Source: Tenacibaculum sp. 190524A05c (GTDB lineage Bacteria; Bacteroidota; Bacteroidia; Flavobacteriales; Flavobacteriaceae). Taken from it: a stretch of DNA of 64,000 nt. Position numbers and translations under genes: made by a program. The stretch is taken from NCBI RefSeq assembly GCF_964036595.1, contig NZ_OZ038523.1:400501-464500 (forward strand). Direction: 5' to 3'. This document shows positions 42,043 to 51,438 of this stretch, piece after piece. Every line of letters starts with the position of its first letter. The stretch's first letter is position 1. Below the pieces are notes generated by a model. That model saw only the letters and a program-made list of their open reading frames with translations, was not told the origin of the DNA and did no database searches.

Positions 42043-44496
42043 ATGAGTAGATCAAAAATTATACATTTGGACAACTTGTCTTTACAAGATATGTTGAATG
42101 AAGATTCAGAGTTAATTCCTTTATTAACTCCAGAAGACGAGGAGATTATCAATAAAGAAGAAGTACCAAGTGAGTTACCAATACTACCTTTAAGAAATAC
42201 CGTTTTATTTCCAGGAGTAGTAATTCCAATTACTGCAGGTAGAGATAAATCTATCCAATTAATAAAAGACGCTAACAAAGGGAATAAAACATTAGGTGTA
42301 GTTGCTCAAAGAAATAGTGAAGTAGAAGATCCAACGTTAGATGATATCTATCACACTGGAGTTGTTGCTCAGATTTTAAGAGTGTTAAAAATGCCTGATG
42401 GAAATACAACTGTTATTATTCAGGGTAAAAAACGCTTTGAAATTAATGAGTTGATTCAGCAAGAGCCTTACATGAAAGCAAAAGTTTCTGAAGCTATTGA
42501 AGAAAGAACTATTGATGATCAGAAGGAGTTTGATGCAATTATTGAATCCATCAAGGAATTAGCTTTAGATGTAATTAAGGAAAATCCAATGTTACCATCA
42601 GAAGCTTCTTTCGCTATCAAGAATATTCAGTCGAATTCGTTTTTAGTAAACTTTATTTCCTCTAATATGGATTTAAGTGTTGCTCAAAAGCAAGTTTTAC
42701 TTGAAAAAGATAGTTTAAAAGAAAGAGCGCTTTTAACATTAAAAAATCTTGATAAAGAATTACAAAAGTTACAATTACGTAATGATATTCAATCTAAAAC
42801 TAGATCAGACTTAGACAAACAACAAAGAGAATATTATTTACATCAGCAATTAAAAACCATTCAAGAAGAGTTAGGCGGTGTTTCTCATGATCAAGAACTT
42901 GAGGAAATGAGAGCACAGGCTAAAAAGAAAAAATGGTCAAAAGAAGTAGGAGAGACCTTCGATAAAGAAGTGAATAGACTTCGAAGAATGAATCCTCAAA
43001 TGGCTGAATATGGTGTACAACGTAATTATTTAGAGTTATTACTAGAATTACCTTGGGGAGAATATTCTGAAGATAAGTTCGATTTAAAAAAGGCACAGAA
43101 AATATTGGATCGTGACCATTTTGGTTTAGAAAAGGTAAAAGAACGTATCATAGAACACTTAGCTGTATTAAAGCTACGTGGAGATATGAAATCTCCAATA
43201 ATATGTTTATACGGACCTCCAGGTGTGGGTAAAACTTCTTTAGGTAAATCTGTTGCAGAGGCATTAGGAAGAAAATATGTACGAATGTCTTTAGGTGGAT
43301 TGAGAGATGAAGCAGAGATTAGAGGACATAGAAAAACATATATAGGTGCGATGCCTGGTCGTTTAATTCAGAATTTAAAAAAGGCTGGTACTTCAAATCC
43401 TGTTTTTGTATTAGATGAAATTGATAAATTAGGACAAAGTCATCAAGGAGATCCGTCTTCAGCAATGTTAGAAGTTTTAGATCCAGAGCAAAATACTGAG
43501 TTCTACGATAATTATTTAGAAGTTGGTTATGACCTTTCAAAGGTATTATTTATAGCAACAGCAAATAATATTAATCAAATTCCTTGGGCATTAAGAGATC
43601 GTATGGAGATTATTAATGTAACTGGATATACTATTGAAGAAAAGGTAGAAATAGCCAAGAAATACTTGTTACCTAAACAATTAAAAGAACACGGATTAAA
43701 AGATGAGCATTTAAAGTTAGGAAAATCTCAAATCGAGAAAATTGTAGAAGGATATACTAGAGAGTCTGGAGTTCGTGGATTAGAGAAACAAGTTGCGAAA
43801 GTAGTACGTTATGCTGCCAAGTCAATTGCAATGGAAGATGAGTATAATGTGGCATTGACAAATGAAGATATTGAAACAATTTTAGGCCCAGCAAGATTAG
43901 AACGTGATAAATATGAAAATAACGATACAGCAGGTGTTGTTACTGGTTTAGCATGGACAAGTGTTGGTGGAGATATTTTATTTATAGAATCTATTTTATC
44001 TAAAGGAAAAGGGAATCTTTCTATTACGGGTAATTTAGGAACTGTAATGAAAGAATCTTCAACAATTGCAATGAAGTATATAAAATCAAATGCGGAAGAG
44101 TTTGGTATCAAACCAGAGGTTTTAGACAATTATGATGTTCATATTCATGTTCCTGAAGGAGCAACTCCTAAAGATGGACCAAGTGCGGGGGTTACCATGT
44201 TAACTTCTTTAGTTTCTGTATTCACGCAGCGTAAGGTGAAGAATAAAATAGCGATGACTGGAGAGATTACGTTAAGAGGTAAAGTGTTACCAGTAGGTGG
44301 AATTAAAGAAAAAATATTAGCTGCTAAAAGAGCAAATATTAAAGAGATAATTCTTTGTGCAGATAATAAGAAAGATATTGATGAAATTAAGGAGAGTTAC
44401 TTAAAAGGATTGAAATTCCATTATGTAACAGAAATGAGTGATGTTATTGATATTGCTCTTACAAAGCAAAAAGTAAAGAATGCTAAAAAGTTATAA
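42043..44496 (+). CDS. lon: ATP-dependent protease La (Lon)
   Basis: An 817-aa cytosolic protease. The chosen start is the ATG at 42043 ([18 protein letters not shown]); an in-frame TTG 18 bases upstream is rejected. The N-terminal substrate domain is at 40-245 ([19 protein letters not shown]). The AAA+ module has Walker [17 protein letters not shown] and Walker [14 protein letters not shown]. The Ser-Lys protease domain shows the catalytic serine in [17 protein letters not shown] and the lysine in [12 protein letters not shown]. The length is normal. The gene is monocistronic, with a long AT-rich upstream region (41832-42042). Confidence 0.97.
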   Translation: MSRSKIIHLDNLSLQDMLNEDSELIPLLTPEDEEIINKEEVPSELPILPLRNTVLFPGVVIPITAGRDKSIQLIKDANKGNKTLGVVAQRNSEVEDPTLDDIYHTGVVAQILRVLKMPDGNTTVIIQGKKRFEINELIQQEPYMKAKVSEAIEERTIDDQKEFDAIIESIKELALDVIKENPMLPSEASFAIKNIQSNSFLVNFISSNMDLSVAQKQVLLEKDSLKERALLTLKNLDKELQKLQLRNDIQSKTRSDLDKQQREYYLHQQLKTIQEELGGVSHDQELEEMRAQAKKKKWSKEVGETFDKEVNRLRRMNPQMAEYGVQRNYLELLLELPWGEYSEDKFDLKKAQKILDRDHFGLEKVKERIIEHLAVLKLRGDMKSPIICLYGPPGVGKTSLGKSVAEALGRKYVRMSLGGLRDEAEIRGHRKTYIGAMPGRLIQNLKKAGTSNPVFVLDEIDKLGQSHQGDPSSAMLEVLDPEQNTEFYDNYLEVGYDLSKVLFIATANNINQIPWALRDRMEIINVTGYTIEEKVEIAKKYLLPKQLKEHGLKDEHLKLGKSQIEKIVEGYTRESGVRGLEKQVAKVVRYAAKSIAMEDEYNVALTNEDIETILGPARLERDKYENNDTAGVVTGLAWTSVGGDILFIESILSKGKGNLSITGNLGTVMKESSTIAMKYIKSNAEEFGIKPEVLDNYDVHIHVPEGATPKDGPSAGVTMLTSLVSVFTQRKVKNKIAMTGEITLRGKVLPVGGIKEKILAAKRANIKEIILCADNKKDIDEIKESYLKGLKFHYVTEMSDVIDIALTKQKVKNAKKL

Positions 44497-44524
44497 AAAA
44501 AACTCCCGAATGGGAGTTTTTTTG
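44496..44524 (+). terminator. Rho-independent terminator of lon
   Basis: Stem AAAACTCCC / GGGAGTTTT with a 4-nt loop and a T-run, starting at the lon stop codon. Confidence 0.9.
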
Positions 44525-44551
44525 TAGAGTAAAGTTATGTCATAGGCTGTA

Positions 44552-45064
44552 TTATTTGCTAGAGTAATAGTATTCATTATTTGCTTTATGGAAAGAGTTG
44601 GCAATCATATGTAATTGTTTATCGGACATTTTAGAAGTTTTCTCTAGAATCTTAACATATTTATCTACCATTTTTTTAGATGTTGGATATCCTATATTAT
44701 TTCCATTCATATCAATAGAGATATCAATAAAGTTTCCATTCTCATCTAAAATATACCAAAAAGGAAAACTGTTATTTCGTATGCTTTTAGTCTCTAAGTA
44801 ATTTTCAGCTTCCTCTTTAGAGAGTTCAACGTTTACAATTACGTAGCTTTTATCGTATAGTTCTTTACAAACATCTTTTTGGATTTGCTCTTTAAATTTA
44901 TCGCTGAGTTCACAGGATTTCGAGGTATAATTGACAAATACATATTTGTTTTCTTCTTTAGCCTTTACAATAGCTTTTTCAATTCGTTCTTTACTATTTT
45001 GTGCAAATAAAGAATTTAGTGGAGTGATAATTAGAACTAGTAATAGAGTAATTAATTTATACAT
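44552..45064 (-). CDS. Exported thioredoxin-fold protein with a CxxS site (copy 1)
   Basis: A 170-aa protein with a signal peptide (LITLLLVLIITPLNSLFAQ). The fold is thioredoxin-like (YVFVNYTSKSCELSDKFK, SYVIVNVELSKEEAENY, FPFWYILDENGNFIDISIDM). The normal W-C-G-P-C centre is replaced by S-C-E-L-S (Cys51, Ser54): the first Cys remains and the second is Ser. This gives a monothiol site, as in proteins that trap or isomerise disulfides. The later part of the fold is intact. A related copy lies 238 bp upstream on the same strand at 45303-45842. Confidence 0.8.
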   Translation of the reverse strand: MYKLITLLLVLIITPLNSLFAQNSKERIEKAIVKAKEENKYVFVNYTSKSCELSDKFKEQIQKDVCKELYDKSYVIVNVELSKEEAENYLETKSIRNNSFPFWYILDENGNFIDISIDMNGNNIGYPTSKKMVDKYVKILEKTSKMSDKQLHMIANSFHKANNEYYYSSK

Positions 45065-45250
45065 ATGTAATATAATTTTGAGGATTAGTATGTATTAAAT
45101 TTAGCTAAAAATATGATTTTTAGTACGTTAGCTCATCTATACTTTATAACGGTTAATCGAAAGAAACTTGCCTTAGAACGTAGCATTTTTAAAGGCTATT
45201 TTTTGAGTTTATTTTGTTGTAAAACAGGTAGTTGTTTTGTTGTTGTAAAT

Positions 45251-45280
45251 AAAAAAGGCCTCCGATTGGAAGCCTATTTT
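45251..45280 (-). terminator. Rho-independent terminator of the second CxxS thioredoxin-fold gene
   Basis: Stem AGGC-C-TCC / GGA-A-GCCT with one mismatch and a 4-nt loop. On the minus strand a T-run follows. It lies about 23 bp behind the stop. Confidence 0.75.
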
Positions 45281-45302
45281 TGATAGTTAATTGTAAGGAA
45301 AA

Positions 45303-45842
45303 TTATTTACTAGTGTAAAGTTGTTGGTTATTCTTATTGAAAAAAGAATTACTAATTAGTTTCAAATTTGATTCAGTAAAATTTGATGTGTTTTTAATAA
45401 TGGCTAGAAAACTATCCATATTTTCCTTGTTAGGATAACCTATGTTTTGCTCACCGTCTACAAAAGAGGTAGCTACAAAATTTCCAGACTTATCTAGTAC
45501 ATACCAAAATGGAAATTGTACAGAATCACAATTACTTTCTCCAAAAGCTTTAACTGGATTTGAGCAGTGCACAAAATCTGATGTTTCTTCTTTCGATACA
45601 GTAATGTTCACAACAACATAATTAGAAGCAAAAACCTGTTTAAAAGAGTCTGTATTCATTAAAGATTTCATCTTTTCACTTACTTTGCAAGAAGATGATA
45701 AATAATTAATAAATACATGTTTGTTTTCTTTCTGAGCTTTTACTAAAGCATTCTCAATAAGATCTGAGTTAGAATTTTGCTGTTGAGCGTTAGAAAAATT
45801 GAATGAAATGATAACTAGAAGTATAAAAATATTTCTATACAT
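45303..45842 (-). CDS. Exported thioredoxin-fold protein with a CxxS site (copy 2)
   Basis: A 179-aa paralogue of the 44552-45064 product. Signal peptide (IFILLVIISFNFSNAQ), then HVFINYLSSSCKVSEKMKS with Cys52 and Ser55 in the CxxS pattern, SNYVVVNITVSKEETSDF, and FPFWYVLDKSGNFVATSFVDG. The two share the pattern of the whole domain, including the GYP near 140 (QNIGYPNKENMD). This copy has two more cysteines (HCSNPVKAFGESNCDS) in the loop before the cis-Pro strand. It is probably a periplasmic thiol-active or chaperone-like protein. The gene has its own terminator. Confidence 0.8.
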   Translation of the reverse strand: MYRNIFILLVIISFNFSNAQQQNSNSDLIENALVKAQKENKHVFINYLSSSCKVSEKMKSLMNTDSFKQVFASNYVVVNITVSKEETSDFVHCSNPVKAFGESNCDSVQFPFWYVLDKSGNFVATSFVDGEQNIGYPNKENMDSFLAIIKNTSNFTESNLKLISNSFFNKNNQQLYTSK

Positions 45843-45994
45843 AATTTAGGGGAATAAGGGATTTACCCCACGAAAGTATGTAAAATTCTGTATGCTAACA
45901 AATTAATTTATCAACAATTTGTGAATATGCTATTTTTTTAACTATAAAAATAAACATATGTTAATTTGTTTTAATTAAACTACTGACTTGTTTA

Positions 45995-47143
45995 CTATTT
46001 AATATTATTCATTACATCTTTTAATGCTTTTAAGAATACTGAATTTCTTACTATAGTTTCTCCATAGCAATTATTTTTGTTTGGACATTCAGTAATACAA
46101 CCCGTAGTACCACAAGTATTAACTATTCTACAAGTTTGACTTTTGTCTTTAAATTTATAATCTTGACCACCAGATAGTAAAAATCCTTCCACTTCATGAG
46201 TATTCCTATTGAAAACTGGACCTCCAGAATTTCCAGCGAAAGTATCAAGATTAGCATTAAATATATATGGGTTGTTGTTTTTTGTTACCCAAGCTTTATC
46301 GGCTAATTTTTGTGGCAATCCCAGAGGATGACCTATCGTGTATAAAGCTTGGTTAACCTCTATTTTCGAGTTCCAATTTAAATTTAAAATTCTAGATTTA
46401 TCCATTTCTTCATTCGTTCTAATTATGGCATAATCTAAACCTTTTTTATTTTTACCAACTCTTTGAACCTTTTTACCTGTAATTATTTGAGATTTTTTGA
46501 TTACAATATTTTTAGATTCATCATTATTTAGTCTATAGTCTAAAATAAAGGCTTTATTCATAAGATCAGCATTTGATAATATACAATGTCCCGCAGTAAT
46601 TAATACATTCTTGCCAACAATAAATCCCGTACATGTTGTATGTTTATAAGCAATAGATGGCTGTTTTACAAACCTTTCAGAGTCGCAAGATTTAATCATT
46701 GGGTCATCAACCAAATTAGTTGTTTCTAGCTTAAATGAATTATTAGTACTTTTTTTTAATAAAGAATTATTCACGATTAGTACAATTCCATTAGAGTTTT
46801 TTCGTATTGTATCGTTATTTGTAAATTGTACTTCCGTTCTATTGTCTTTACTATATTTTATATCAATACCATATATATCTCTAGACGTTTTGTTGTAGAA
46901 GTAAAGATTTTTAAGTAATGCAGCTTTAAAAATATCTTCTAGTTTGGAGTTTTCTATATAATTATTAAAACTTTTATCTCTGGTAAACTCATCTCTGTTA
47001 AGTTTATCAGTCTTAATAAGGTAAAGCAGTTTTAATTCTTGTGGCGATAACTTTTTAGATAATTCTTGAGGAGTAACTTCTATTTGACTAAAAGTATTAA
47101 AGTATGAAATTAGAAAAATAATAAGTAGAGTAATTTTTTTCAT
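45995..47143 (-). CDS. Secreted trypsin-like serine protease with a cysteine-rich insert
   Basis: A 382-aa exported protease with a signal peptide (LLIIFLISYFNTFSQ). About 130 residues of pro-region precede the S1-type domain. The triad is visible: His186 in LITAGHC, Asp237 in GLDYAI, Ser306 in FAGNSGGPVF. A glycine-rich DTFAGNSGG oxyanion loop is intact. The C-terminal part has an insert with five cysteines in 22 residues (positions 338, 344, 349, 353, 359), eight cysteines in all. It is likely secreted and activated by loss of the pro-region. The promoter carries the NarL-type inverted repeat (47197-47212). Confidence 0.88.
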   Translation of the reverse strand: MKKITLLIIFLISYFNTFSQIEVTPQELSKKLSPQELKLLYLIKTDKLNRDEFTRDKSFNNYIENSKLEDIFKAALLKNLYFYNKTSRDIYGIDIKYSKDNRTEVQFTNNDTIRKNSNGIVLIVNNSLLKKSTNNSFKLETTNLVDDPMIKSCDSERFVKQPSIAYKHTTCTGFIVGKNVLITAGHCILSNADLMNKAFILDYRLNNDESKNIVIKKSQIITGKKVQRVGKNKKGLDYAIIRTNEEMDKSRILNLNWNSKIEVNQALYTIGHPLGLPQKLADKAWVTKNNNPYIFNANLDTFAGNSGGPVFNRNTHEVEGFLLSGGQDYKFKDKSQTCRIVNTCGTTGCITECPNKNNCYGETIVRNSVFLKALKDVMNNIK

Positions 47144-47166
47144 GATTAAAATTATTTAAGATTTTA

Positions 47167-47212
47167 CAATTTTAATATGTATTACATTTTTAAATCTACC
47201 TATAATTAGGTA
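47167..47212 (-). promoter_or_regulatory. NarL-type operator and -7 box before the serine protease gene
   Basis: The inverted repeat TACCTAT-AA-TTAGGTA (47197-47212) matches TACYYMT-N2-AKRRGTA with one mismatch. It shares 19 of 20 bases with 20252-20271. A minus-strand -7-like box TAAAATTG (47167-47174, one mismatch) is 37.5 bp from the repeat centre, 23 bp from the ATG. Confidence 0.6.
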
Positions 47213-47221
47213 ATTATTAAG

Positions 47222-47776
47222 TTACTTCCACTTGATATTACAGCCTATACTTGGTTTTTGAATTTCTAAAGGTGATGCGTTTTGTAACAATAGTTCTATA
47301 GCATATCTGAAGTCTTTACCTGTTACTGATGTATCATTACCTGGACGAGAATCATCTAGTTGTCCGTGATACACCGATTTTAAGTCATGATCAAAAAGAT
47401 ACAAATCAGGAGTACAAGCTGCGTCGTATGCTTTTGCTACTTCTTGAGATTCATCATATAAATAGGGGAAAGGATAATTTAGATTTTCTGCTGTTTTCTT
47501 CATTAGTAACGGCCCATCTTGCGGATAGTTTACAGCATCATTACTACTAATCGCAATAAATGAAATTCCTTGTTCTGCATAATCATTGGCCATTTTCACT
47601 AGCTCTTCATTAATATGAATTACAAAAGGACAATGATTACAAATAAAGAATATAGCTGTGCCTTTTTCACCTTTTACATTTACTAATTCAACGAAGCTAT
47701 CGTCTACTGTATTTAACAACTTAAAGTTTGGAGCTACTGATCCTATTTTAAATTCATTTGATTCTGTAAGTGCCAT
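47222..47776 (-). CDS. Peroxiredoxin/thioredoxin-like redox protein (CNHC type)
   Basis: A 184-aa cytosolic protein of the AhpC/TSA-like superfamily. The redox site is ICNHCPFVIHIN with Cys46 and Cys49 (CxxC). The fold features follow (FKIGSVAPNFKLLN, GISFIAISSNDAVNYPQDGP, YPFPYLYDESQEVAKAY, and ACTPDLYLFDHDLKSVYHGQLDD with the cis-Pro). This CNHCPF subgroup is annotated as a thioredoxin family protein; the reductant and substrate are unknown. There is no signal peptide. It is the last gene of the operon starting with def, 16 bp behind the SDR gene. Confidence 0.88.
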   Translation of the reverse strand: MALTESNEFKIGSVAPNFKLLNTVDDSFVELVNVKGEKGTAIFFICNHCPFVIHINEELVKMANDYAEQGISFIAISSNDAVNYPQDGPLLMKKTAENLNYPFPYLYDESQEVAKAYDAACTPDLYLFDHDLKSVYHGQLDDSRPGNDTSVTGKDFRYAIELLLQNASPLEIQKPSIGCNIKWK

Positions 47777-47792
47777 GTTCTTTGTATAATGA

Positions 47793-48521
47793 TTATAAAT
47801 CTCTTAAATCTACTGTTAAACCGTTTTTCAAGCTACCTTTTGTATCCAGCTCAAAAATTTTAGAAGCAACATATTCAGGAGTATATAATTCTTTATTTTC
47901 CTTTAAATCAATAAAACGTTGCACATTTCTAAAATCAGAACTATTTGTTGTTCGTATCTGAGATTGCATATTTGTATCTACAACACCAGGGCGAATTCCA
48001 AAAGCCTTGGTAGGATTATCAACATACTCTTGTTCTTGAGCTATAGTTGCAGTCATCATATCAATGGCAGCTTTTGAACTACAATAAACACTCCATCCAG
48101 TGTATGCTTTTTTAGCCGCACCGGAAGAAATAGTTATGATTTGCTTCAAACAGTTTATTGACGAAAGTTCTTTAATAAATATACTTGAAAAGGACAACGG
48201 AATTGTGGTATTCAGAACAATTGATTTATGAATGTCTTCAGGAGAAATATGTTCTAAGTTTGCTATTTGACCTAATCTACCTGCATTATTGATTAAAGTA
48301 ATGGATTCAATAGGTGTAGATTTAAGTTTTTGGATGAGATTTTCAAATAATAGAACCGAGTCGTTTAGATTTGAAAGATCAACTTTAATTTCATTTATAA
48401 TTTCACTATTATTTGTAGTTCTCGATAAAGAATAAACCTCATAACCGTTATTGGAGTAGTGGTTGGCAAGGGCTTTACCAATTCCTTTACTTCCGCCAGT
48501 TATAATTAAGATTTTACTCAT
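47793..48521 (-). CDS. Short-chain dehydrogenase/reductase
   Basis: A 242-aa NAD(P)-dependent oxidoreductase. Cofactor motif TGGSKGIGKALA near residue 9, then INNAGRLGQ, the catalytic Ser in ITISSGAAKK, and the active-site YCSSKAAIDMM. The length is typical, close to sepiapterin reductase-like SDRs. The substrate is unknown. Its start overlaps the glycosyltransferase gene by 8 bp, so it is translationally coupled and perhaps works on the same carbohydrate or envelope substrate. Confidence 0.9.
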   Translation of the reverse strand: MSKILIITGGSKGIGKALANHYSNNGYEVYSLSRTTNNSEIINEIKVDLSNLNDSVLLFENLIQKLKSTPIESITLINNAGRLGQIANLEHISPEDIHKSIVLNTTIPLSFSSIFIKELSSINCLKQIITISSGAAKKAYTGWSVYCSSKAAIDMMTATIAQEQEYVDNPTKAFGIRPGVVDTNMQSQIRTTNSSDFRNVQRFIDLKENKELYTPEYVASKIFELDTKGSLKNGLTVDLRDL

Positions 48522-49605
48522 GTAATAGTTTTTTATATAAAGATAAGGTTTCGTTTACAGTTCTTTGAATACTGTATACATTAAGTATGCGCTCTTTGGC
48601 ATTGACACCCATTTTAGCGCATAGTTCTCTATCATTTGCTAATTTTGAGATGGCTTTTCCTAATCCTTTTGAGTCTTTTAAAGGAACTACAATTCCAGAG
48701 TTTTCTTCGATAAGCTCAGTGCATCCTCCGGCATCTGTCATAATAACAGCTTTACCAATACTCATGGCTTCACTAATTGCTCGCCCAAAGCCTTCACTTA
48801 ATGAAGATTGAACATACATGTCACTTCCAGCAAGTAAGTTAGGTACGTCGTTTCTCTTACCTAAAACATGTATTCTATCTTTGATTTTACTGTTATTTCT
48901 AATTTTATCTAAATGAGGTACATCTGTATTTTCACCAATTAATACGTAATGAATTTTCTCATTAGAATCTAGAAAATTGGATGATTCTAAGAAGTACTTT
49001 GTTCCTTTTACTTTTCTATGATTTCCAATTGAACAAACCACAATAGCTTCTTTTGGAATTCCTATTGTCGTATAATCAAAAGGCGTAACATCTGAGAACC
49101 ATTCCGAACTATATCCTTTAAAAATACGAACAGCTTTCTTTTTATGCTTTCCGAAAAGTTGCTTTTTAACGTGATTATATACAAAGTTGCTATTGCCAAT
49201 TATAGCGTCGATTCTCGGATTTAAATAGGTTAAATATGAACTAGGATCATACCAGTGTAAACTAACAGAACCAAAATAAATAACAGCTTTTACTTTTGGA
49301 AACTTGCGAAGTGTAATTAAACCACTTCTAGCTGCTTTTCCGCTAATAAAATGAACAATATTAATATTGTATGTTGTAATAAGATCAGCAATTTTGTCTT
49401 GATATTCTGAATCTATTTTCTTTTCAGGGTGAAGTTTTAAAAAGAAAGCACTTTCATCTTGAGATTTAATATAATCACTTACTTCTTCATTAATAGCCCC
49501 AATTAAATAGGCATTTACACCTTCTTTTTTAAGGCCTAAAAATAGGGCGACTTGTGCAATTTGAGTGTTTAAATTCCCTCCACCTAAAACAAAAAGTACA
49601 TTCAT
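48514..49605 (-). CDS. GT4-family glycosyltransferase
   Basis: A 363-aa GT-B glycosyltransferase. The N-terminal Rossmann half begins VLFVLGGGNLNTQIAQVALFLGL. The C-terminal half contains HYVLIGENTDVPHLDKI, VHVLGKRNDVP-like sugar-nucleotide binding, and the donor-site E-x7-E motif in SSLSEGFGRAISEAMSIGKAVIMTD. It adds a sugar from a nucleotide sugar to an unknown acceptor. It sits in a housekeeping operon between mazG and an SDR gene, five bases behind mazG, unlike the larger glycosyltransferase cluster at 54-58 kb. Confidence 0.9.
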   Translation of the reverse strand: MNVLFVLGGGNLNTQIAQVALFLGLKKEGVNAYLIGAINEEVSDYIKSQDESAFFLKLHPEKKIDSEYQDKIADLITTYNINIVHFISGKAARSGLITLRKFPKVKAVIYFGSVSLHWYDPSSYLTYLNPRIDAIIGNSNFVYNHVKKQLFGKHKKKAVRIFKGYSSEWFSDVTPFDYTTIGIPKEAIVVCSIGNHRKVKGTKYFLESSNFLDSNEKIHYVLIGENTDVPHLDKIRNNSKIKDRIHVLGKRNDVPNLLAGSDMYVQSSLSEGFGRAISEAMSIGKAVIMTDAGGCTELIEENSGIVVPLKDSKGLGKAISKLANDRELCAKMGVNAKERILNVYSIQRTVNETLSLYKKLLHE

Positions 49606-49610
49606 CTTAA

Positions 49611-50393
49611 TTACTTATAAAACGTTTTGGCTTCATTCCAAAAAACATCCATTTCAGCCAAACTCATATCAGATAACTCTTTTCCTAATTCTTTAGCTTT
49701 CTGTTCTAAATATTGAAAGCGATTAATGAACTTTTTATTAGTTCGTTCTAGTGCATTTTCAGGATTTACTTTGATGAATCGAGCGTAGTTAATCATAGAA
49801 AATAAAACATCTCCAAACTCTTTTTCAATATTTTGTTGATTTCCATTTTCAATTTCTTCGTTTAACTCATTAAGTTCTTCTTGAACTTTTTCCCATACTT
49901 GATGCGGTTCTTCCCAATCAAATCCAACTCCAGCAACTTTGTCCTGAATTCTATTGGCTTTTACCAAAGCAGGTAAGCTTCGAGGTACGCCTTCTAAAAC
50001 TGATTCTTTACCTTCTTTAAGTTTTAGTTTTTCCCAGTTTTGTTTTACCTCTTCTTCATTTTCAACAGAAACGTCACCATAAATGTGTGGATGTCGTTCT
50101 ATTAATTTATCTGAAATAGAATTTGCAATATCAGCTATATCAAAAGCCTTTTTTTCACTTCCAATTTTAGCATAAAAAACGATGTGCAAAAGCACATCGC
50201 CTAATTCTTTTTTAAGCTCTTCTAGATCGTTATCTAAAATAGCATCTCCTAATTCGTAAACTTCTTCAATAGTTAAATGTCTTAAACTCTCTAGAGTTTG
50301 TTTTTTATCCCAAGGACATTTTTCTCGAAGCTCATCCATAATGTCTAAAAGACGATTAAAGGCTTCTAATTGTTGTTCACGAGTATTTGACAT
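49611..50393 (-). CDS. mazG: Nucleoside triphosphate pyrophosphohydrolase MazG
   Basis: A 260-aa cytosolic enzyme that hydrolyses (d)NTPs to monophosphates, clearing non-canonical nucleotides. There are two MazG-fold halves. The N-terminal one has the conserved ELREKCPWDKKQTLESLRHLTIEEVYELGDAI with the metal-binding E-x-x-E, then ELKKELGDVLLHIVFYAKI. The C-terminal one has NIEKEFGDVLFSMINYARF. The length and order match the E. coli type. It lies four bases behind the DUF5606 gene and five before the glycosyltransferase gene. Confidence 0.95.
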   Translation of the reverse strand: MSNTREQQLEAFNRLLDIMDELREKCPWDKKQTLESLRHLTIEEVYELGDAILDNDLEELKKELGDVLLHIVFYAKIGSEKKAFDIADIANSISDKLIERHPHIYGDVSVENEEEVKQNWEKLKLKEGKESVLEGVPRSLPALVKANRIQDKVAGVGFDWEEPHQVWEKVQEELNELNEEIENGNQQNIEKEFGDVLFSMINYARFIKVNPENALERTNKKFINRFQYLEQKAKELGKELSDMSLAEMDVFWNEAKTFYK

Positions 50394-50397
50394 ATGT

Positions 50398-50820
50398 CTA
50401 TTCTTCTTCGTCTGTAGTAACTTCTTCTTGTGCTAATGTCGAGAAATCAAAATTCGCTTTAGCTAAGATATTGTACCACTGAATTACTTTCTTAATGTTT
50501 GAAGTATATACTCTTTCATCATCATAATCAGGTAATACTTCTGAAAAATATGCAGTTAATTTGTTTGCACTTTCTTTATGAGAAATAGCTTCTTTACCAT
50601 CTTCTTTATCTGCTATATTCTTAAAAACGTCAGCTAATGGAATATCATCAGCATAAGTAAAAATTGCGATGTTCTCTAATAAACTAACATTATGAGTTGC
50701 TGTAATCGGCATACGTTTTTCATCTAATAATGACTTAACGATTACACCACTTTTAGTTTGTGATAAAATTTCAAATAAACCTGGTTTTCCAGATACAGCT
50801 ATAATTTTACTAAATTCCAT
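50398..50820 (-). CDS. DUF5606 protein
   Basis: A 140-aa Bacteroidota-specific protein of the DUF5606 family: MEFSKIIAVSGKPGLFEILSQTKSGVIVKSLLDEKR, an SH3-like start, then a helical part (PLADVFKNIADKEDGKEAI, KLTAYFSEVLPDYDDERVYTSNIKK) and an acidic end. The function is unknown. It is cytosolic with no signal. It lies between the peptide deformylase gene (eight bases) and mazG (four bases), an arrangement I recall as conserved in Flavobacteriia. Confidence 0.85.
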   Translation of the reverse strand: MEFSKIIAVSGKPGLFEILSQTKSGVIVKSLLDEKRMPITATHNVSLLENIAIFTYADDIPLADVFKNIADKEDGKEAISHKESANKLTAYFSEVLPDYDDERVYTSNIKKVIQWYNILAKANFDFSTLAQEEVTTDEEE

Positions 50821-50828
50821 GTATTTAA

Positions 50829-51419
50829 TTATCTTTTTAATTTAGGAAAGCGCATTCTATAATCAGATCTAATCTTTCCTTTTGAAATATTTTCTAGTTT
50901 TTTCTTAATTAATCTTTTCTTTAATGAAGACAATTTATCCGTAAATAAAACCCCTTCAATATGATCATATTCGTGTTGGAAAACTCTTGCAGCAAGTCCA
51001 GATAAAACTTCTGTCTTTTTTTCAAAGTTCTCGTCATGATATTCAATAGAAACGGTAGGTTTTCTCCAAACATCTTCTCGTACATCAGGAATACTTAAAC
51101 ATCCTTCATTAAAAACCCACTCTTCACCTTCTTCTTCAACAATTTTAGCATTGATAAAAACACGATTAAATCCTTCAAGAACCTTGCGGTCTTCATCGCT
51201 TAAATCTTCATCAGCTGCAAAAGGAGAAGCGTCGATTACGAATAAACGAATATCTTTTCCAATTTGTGGAGCAGCCAAACCAACACCAGAGGCATTGTAC
51301 ATTGTTTCTTTCATGTTGGCAATTAACTCTGTAAGATTAGGATAATCTTTGTCAATTTCTTTCCCAACTTTTCTTAAAACAGGATCACCATATGCGACAA
51401 TCGGTAAAATCATATACAA
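50829..51419 (-). CDS. def: Peptide deformylase
   Basis: A 196-aa metalloenzyme that removes the formyl group from nascent proteins. All three motifs are present: GVGLAAPQIG near residues 45-55, EGCLSIP with the metal Cys near 108, and QHEYDHIEG with the two metal His and catalytic Glu near 147. The first ATG gives MYMILPIVAYGD; the second, MILPIVAYGD (51413), is closer to family starts and equally possible. It is the first gene of a six-gene operon. A -7 box lies at 51439-51446. Confidence 0.96.
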   Translation of the reverse strand: MYMILPIVAYGDPVLRKVGKEIDKDYPNLTELIANMKETMYNASGVGLAAPQIGKDIRLFVIDASPFAADEDLSDEDRKVLEGFNRVFINAKIVEEEGEEWVFNEGCLSIPDVREDVWRKPTVSIEYHDENFEKKTEVLSGLAARVFQHEYDHIEGVLFTDKLSSLKKRLIKKKLENISKGKIRSDYRMRFPKLKR

Positions 51420-51438
51420 TTAAGTTTTAAAATGCACG

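Noticed and set aside
45113..45283. A 56-codon plus-strand open frame between the two thioredoxin-fold genes.
   Set aside because: It runs through the minus-strand terminator stem, has no promoter box and its product has no coding character.
45864..45878. TACCCC...AAGTA before the second CxxS thioredoxin-fold gene, resembling the operator.
   Set aside because: It has a 15-bp frame instead of 16 and poor arm symmetry.
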